Shown: one piece after another, positions 63,810 through 64,000 of the stretch
How the letters are laid out: each line of letters begins with the position of its first letter
Numbering within the stretch: position 1 is the stretch's first letter
NCBI RefSeq assembly: GCF_003604195.1
Contig: NZ_QXGR01000001.1
Location: forward strand, 514,660-578,659
Reading direction: 5' to 3'
DNA length: 64,000 nt
From: Simplicispira lacusdiani
Lineage (GTDB): Bacteria; Pseudomonadota; Gammaproteobacteria; Burkholderiales; Burkholderiaceae_C
Program-made: the position numbers and the translations under genes
Notes under the pieces: generated by a model
What the model saw: the letters and a program-made list of their open reading frames with translations, nothing else
Database searches by the model: none
Told to the model about the DNA's origin: nothing

Positions 63810-63998
63810 TTGCTTTGTCTTCAAAACCTGTGCTATAGTCGAGGGCTTCGCTGCACAGAGGTTCTTTGGAAAGTTTGTGCCAAGCCTTGGTTGGGGGTTG
63901 AAGAGCCTGGCTGAGTGGGTTGAGAAAGGCGAAGCAAAAAATCTTCGGGTTTTGCGTAGATCGGGTAGAAATTCGGTATACAATGCAAGGCTTCGCTG
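63810..63998 (+). promoter_or_regulatory. Tandem promoters with matching transcribed starts
   Basis: Promoter 1: TTGCTT (63810-63815), 18 bases, TATAGT (63834-63839). Promoter 2: TTGCGT (63952-63957) and TATACAAT (63977-63984). In both, the -10 is followed by 4 bases and then GGCTTCGCTG (63844-63853 and 63989-63998). No gene is visible before the window ends. Strong tandem promoters with the same initial sequence suggest a stable-RNA (rRNA or tRNA) operon to the right; that is inference. Confidence 0.55.
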
Positions 63999-64000
63999 AG

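Noticed and set aside
63787..63999. Small open frame of 70 codons overlapping the gshB end
   Set aside because: It overlaps the gshB stop and the promoter region; no ribosome binding site and no protein-like composition.
63840..64000. Possible tRNA gene at the right edge
   Set aside because: No cloverleaf or T-loop (GTTCGANNC) could be found; the sequence fits a promoter/leader better.

Overview
The window is a chromosomal segment of a high-GC betaproteobacterium, most likely of the family Comamonadaceae (Acidovorax/Alicycliphilus/Diaphorobacter type). This rests on gene order (yajC-secD-secF; dprA beside def-fmt; hpf-ptsN-hprK; fur/bamE divergent; dapB-exbB-exbD-leuS-lptE; holA; proA; trkA-trkH; gshA; gshB), on the protein sequences, and on a short hairpin repeat family that I associate from memory with this family. 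No rRNA, tRNA, CRISPR array, prophage or transposase gene was seen. The window holds about 60 genes, nearly all housekeeping and densely packed.

Layout. 0-3 kb: right end of an iron-uptake type operon (porin, FtrB-like cupredoxin, FtrD-like polyferredoxin). 3-9 kb: yajC-secD-secF and a DUF1631 protein. 9-15 kb: dprA and a LysM protein divergent from def-lipoprotein-fmt-azlC-azlD. 14.6-20.8 kb: glycolysis genes pgk, pyk and fba, interrupted by two lipoproteins and a PAP2 phosphatase. 21-26 kb: pntAB transhydrogenase, fadD, mtnN. 27-31 kb: corA, then a UDG-like gene-rimI-tsaB, then dacB and a SemiSWEET. 31.8-34.2 kb: a lipoprotein alpha/beta hydrolase convergent with a GDSL-like lipoprotein that has lost its catalytic residues. 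34-39 kb: sua5-purK-purE, a YbbN-like thioredoxin, purC. 39.5-42.5 kb: hpf-ptsN-hprK, fur, bamE. 42.5-47.8 kb: dapB, exbBD, leuS, lptE. 47.8-52.1 kb: a minus-strand block (two coupled membrane diguanylate cyclases, arginase, ornithine cyclodeaminase) lying between lptE and holA. 52.3-63.8 kb: holA, proA, trkA-trkH, gshA, kup, a BenE transporter, gshB. The window ends in what looks like a strong tandem promoter, possibly for an rRNA operon.

Most striking non-coding structures. (1) A 264-bp element at 37017-37280 between purE and the thioredoxin gene has 33-bp terminal inverted repeats (one mismatch) enclosing two further perfect inverted repeats, so it can fold as a three-way junction. Its two halves share loop sequence but use different, internally complementary stems. 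(2) About a dozen copies of a short hairpin repeat (core like GATAGCTGCTNGCGCTT ... AAGCGCTGGAGGC) lie both between genes and, in frame, inside conserved genes (fmt, mtnN, purK, the thioredoxin gene, leuS, proA, probably sua5). One copy supplies the stop codon of mtnN and one supplies the ribosome binding site of trkA. (3) Several genes have a -10-like hexamer ending 6-7 bases before their ATG, which suggests leaderless mRNAs. Two proteins (GDSL-like and UDG-like) look like pseudo-enzymes.
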